Part shown: piece by piece, positions 46,278 through 46,362 of the stretch | Position numbering within the stretch: the first letter of the stretch is position 1 | Layout of the letters: every line of letters begins with the position of its first letter | NCBI RefSeq assembly: GCF_004353985.1 | Contig: NZ_SMOA01000021.1 | Span: 1 to 46,362, forward strand | Length of the DNA: 46,362 nucleotides | Direction: 5' to 3' | Origin: Paracraurococcus ruber | GTDB lineage: Bacteria; Pseudomonadota; Alphaproteobacteria; Acetobacterales; Acetobacteraceae | Made by a program: the position numbers and the translations under genes | The notes under the pieces: model-generated | The model's input: the letters and a program-made list of their open reading frames with translations, nothing else | Databases searched by the model: none | What the model was told of the DNA's origin: nothing

Positions 46278-46362
46278 CGCTGGGTCTTTCATCGAGTTGC
46301 AGGCGGGCCAGCAGCGGCGCGCAGGCCGTCCCGGCGGTGGCGCGCGGCGCCGCGCGGCGCGG
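46231..46362 (-). CDS. Possible 3' end of a gene entering from the right edge
   Basis: A frame open from the right edge to a TGA at 46231-46233 reads 43 codons (LLARLQLDERPSDGD, then RARIRAACAPAP). It overlaps the lipoprotein start. Its codons are less GC-biased than in the neighbours (GAT, CGT, AGA), so it may be chance. More sequence to the right is needed to decide. Confidence 0.25.
   Translation of the reverse strand, partial: PRRAAPRATAGTACAPLLARLQLDERPSDGDRARIRAACAPAP

Noticed and set aside
1-46362. Prophage, integrative element or insertion sequence
   Set aside because: No integrase, transposase, phage structural gene, attachment-site pair or composition shift was seen.

Overview
The window is very GC-rich (estimated by eye at over 70%) and its protein families fit an alphaproteobacterium. 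A complete pqqABCDE operon, paralogous solute-binding proteins, flavin monooxygenases, RTX/FG-GAP proteins and GC-rich intergenic palindromes together suggest an Acetobacteraceae member close to Roseomonas. This placement is an inference; no 16S rRNA or other marker is present. No tRNA, rRNA, CRISPR array, transposase or phage gene was recognised. It looks like ordinary chromosome with accessory metabolism.

Layout. 1-1600: the end of a repeat-bearing lipoprotein gene, two small hypothetical genes and palindromic intergenic DNA. 1753-5198 (minus): pqqA, an intrinsic terminator/attenuator, an 11-codon ORF, then pqqB-C-D-E with GTGA overlaps. 5445-6473: asd. 6595-9318: a polytopic membrane protein (GT-C-like) convergent with a polyprenol-phosphate glycosyltransferase. 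9401-17386 (minus): one 8-kb gene for a Ca-binding RTX protein of about 2660 residues.

17592-31372 is the most distinctive part. A family-5 solute-binding protein gene diverges from a Dpp/Opp-type ABC transporter (two permeases, two ATPases) followed by an SDR dehydrogenase. Convergent to these is a tightly coupled minus-strand operon that alternates NtaA/SnaA/DszA-type flavin monooxygenases with family-5 binding proteins: monooxygenase, SBP, monooxygenase, SBP, monooxygenase. The likely overall job is import and oxidative breakdown of organic nitrogen or sulfur compounds, chelators or heterocycles, with several receptors possibly sharing one permease. No flavin reductase is visible.

31635-38702 (plus): ornithine cyclodeaminase/mu-crystallin family protein, a 59-bp tandem repeat, a small hydrophilic protein, a cNMP-fold/PP2C-type phosphatase, an SGNH-like esterase fused to six FG-GAP repeats, a DUF5872-like protein and AMP nucleosidase. 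38832-46362: htpG, an EmrA-type efflux adaptor with its MarR regulator diverging from a DHA2-type MFS exporter, a second SDR, an OmpA-like lipoprotein and possibly the tail of another gene at the right edge.

All functional names come from reading motifs; no database search was run. Long stop-free frames on the opposite strands (for example over the RTX gene) are artefacts of high GC and were left out.
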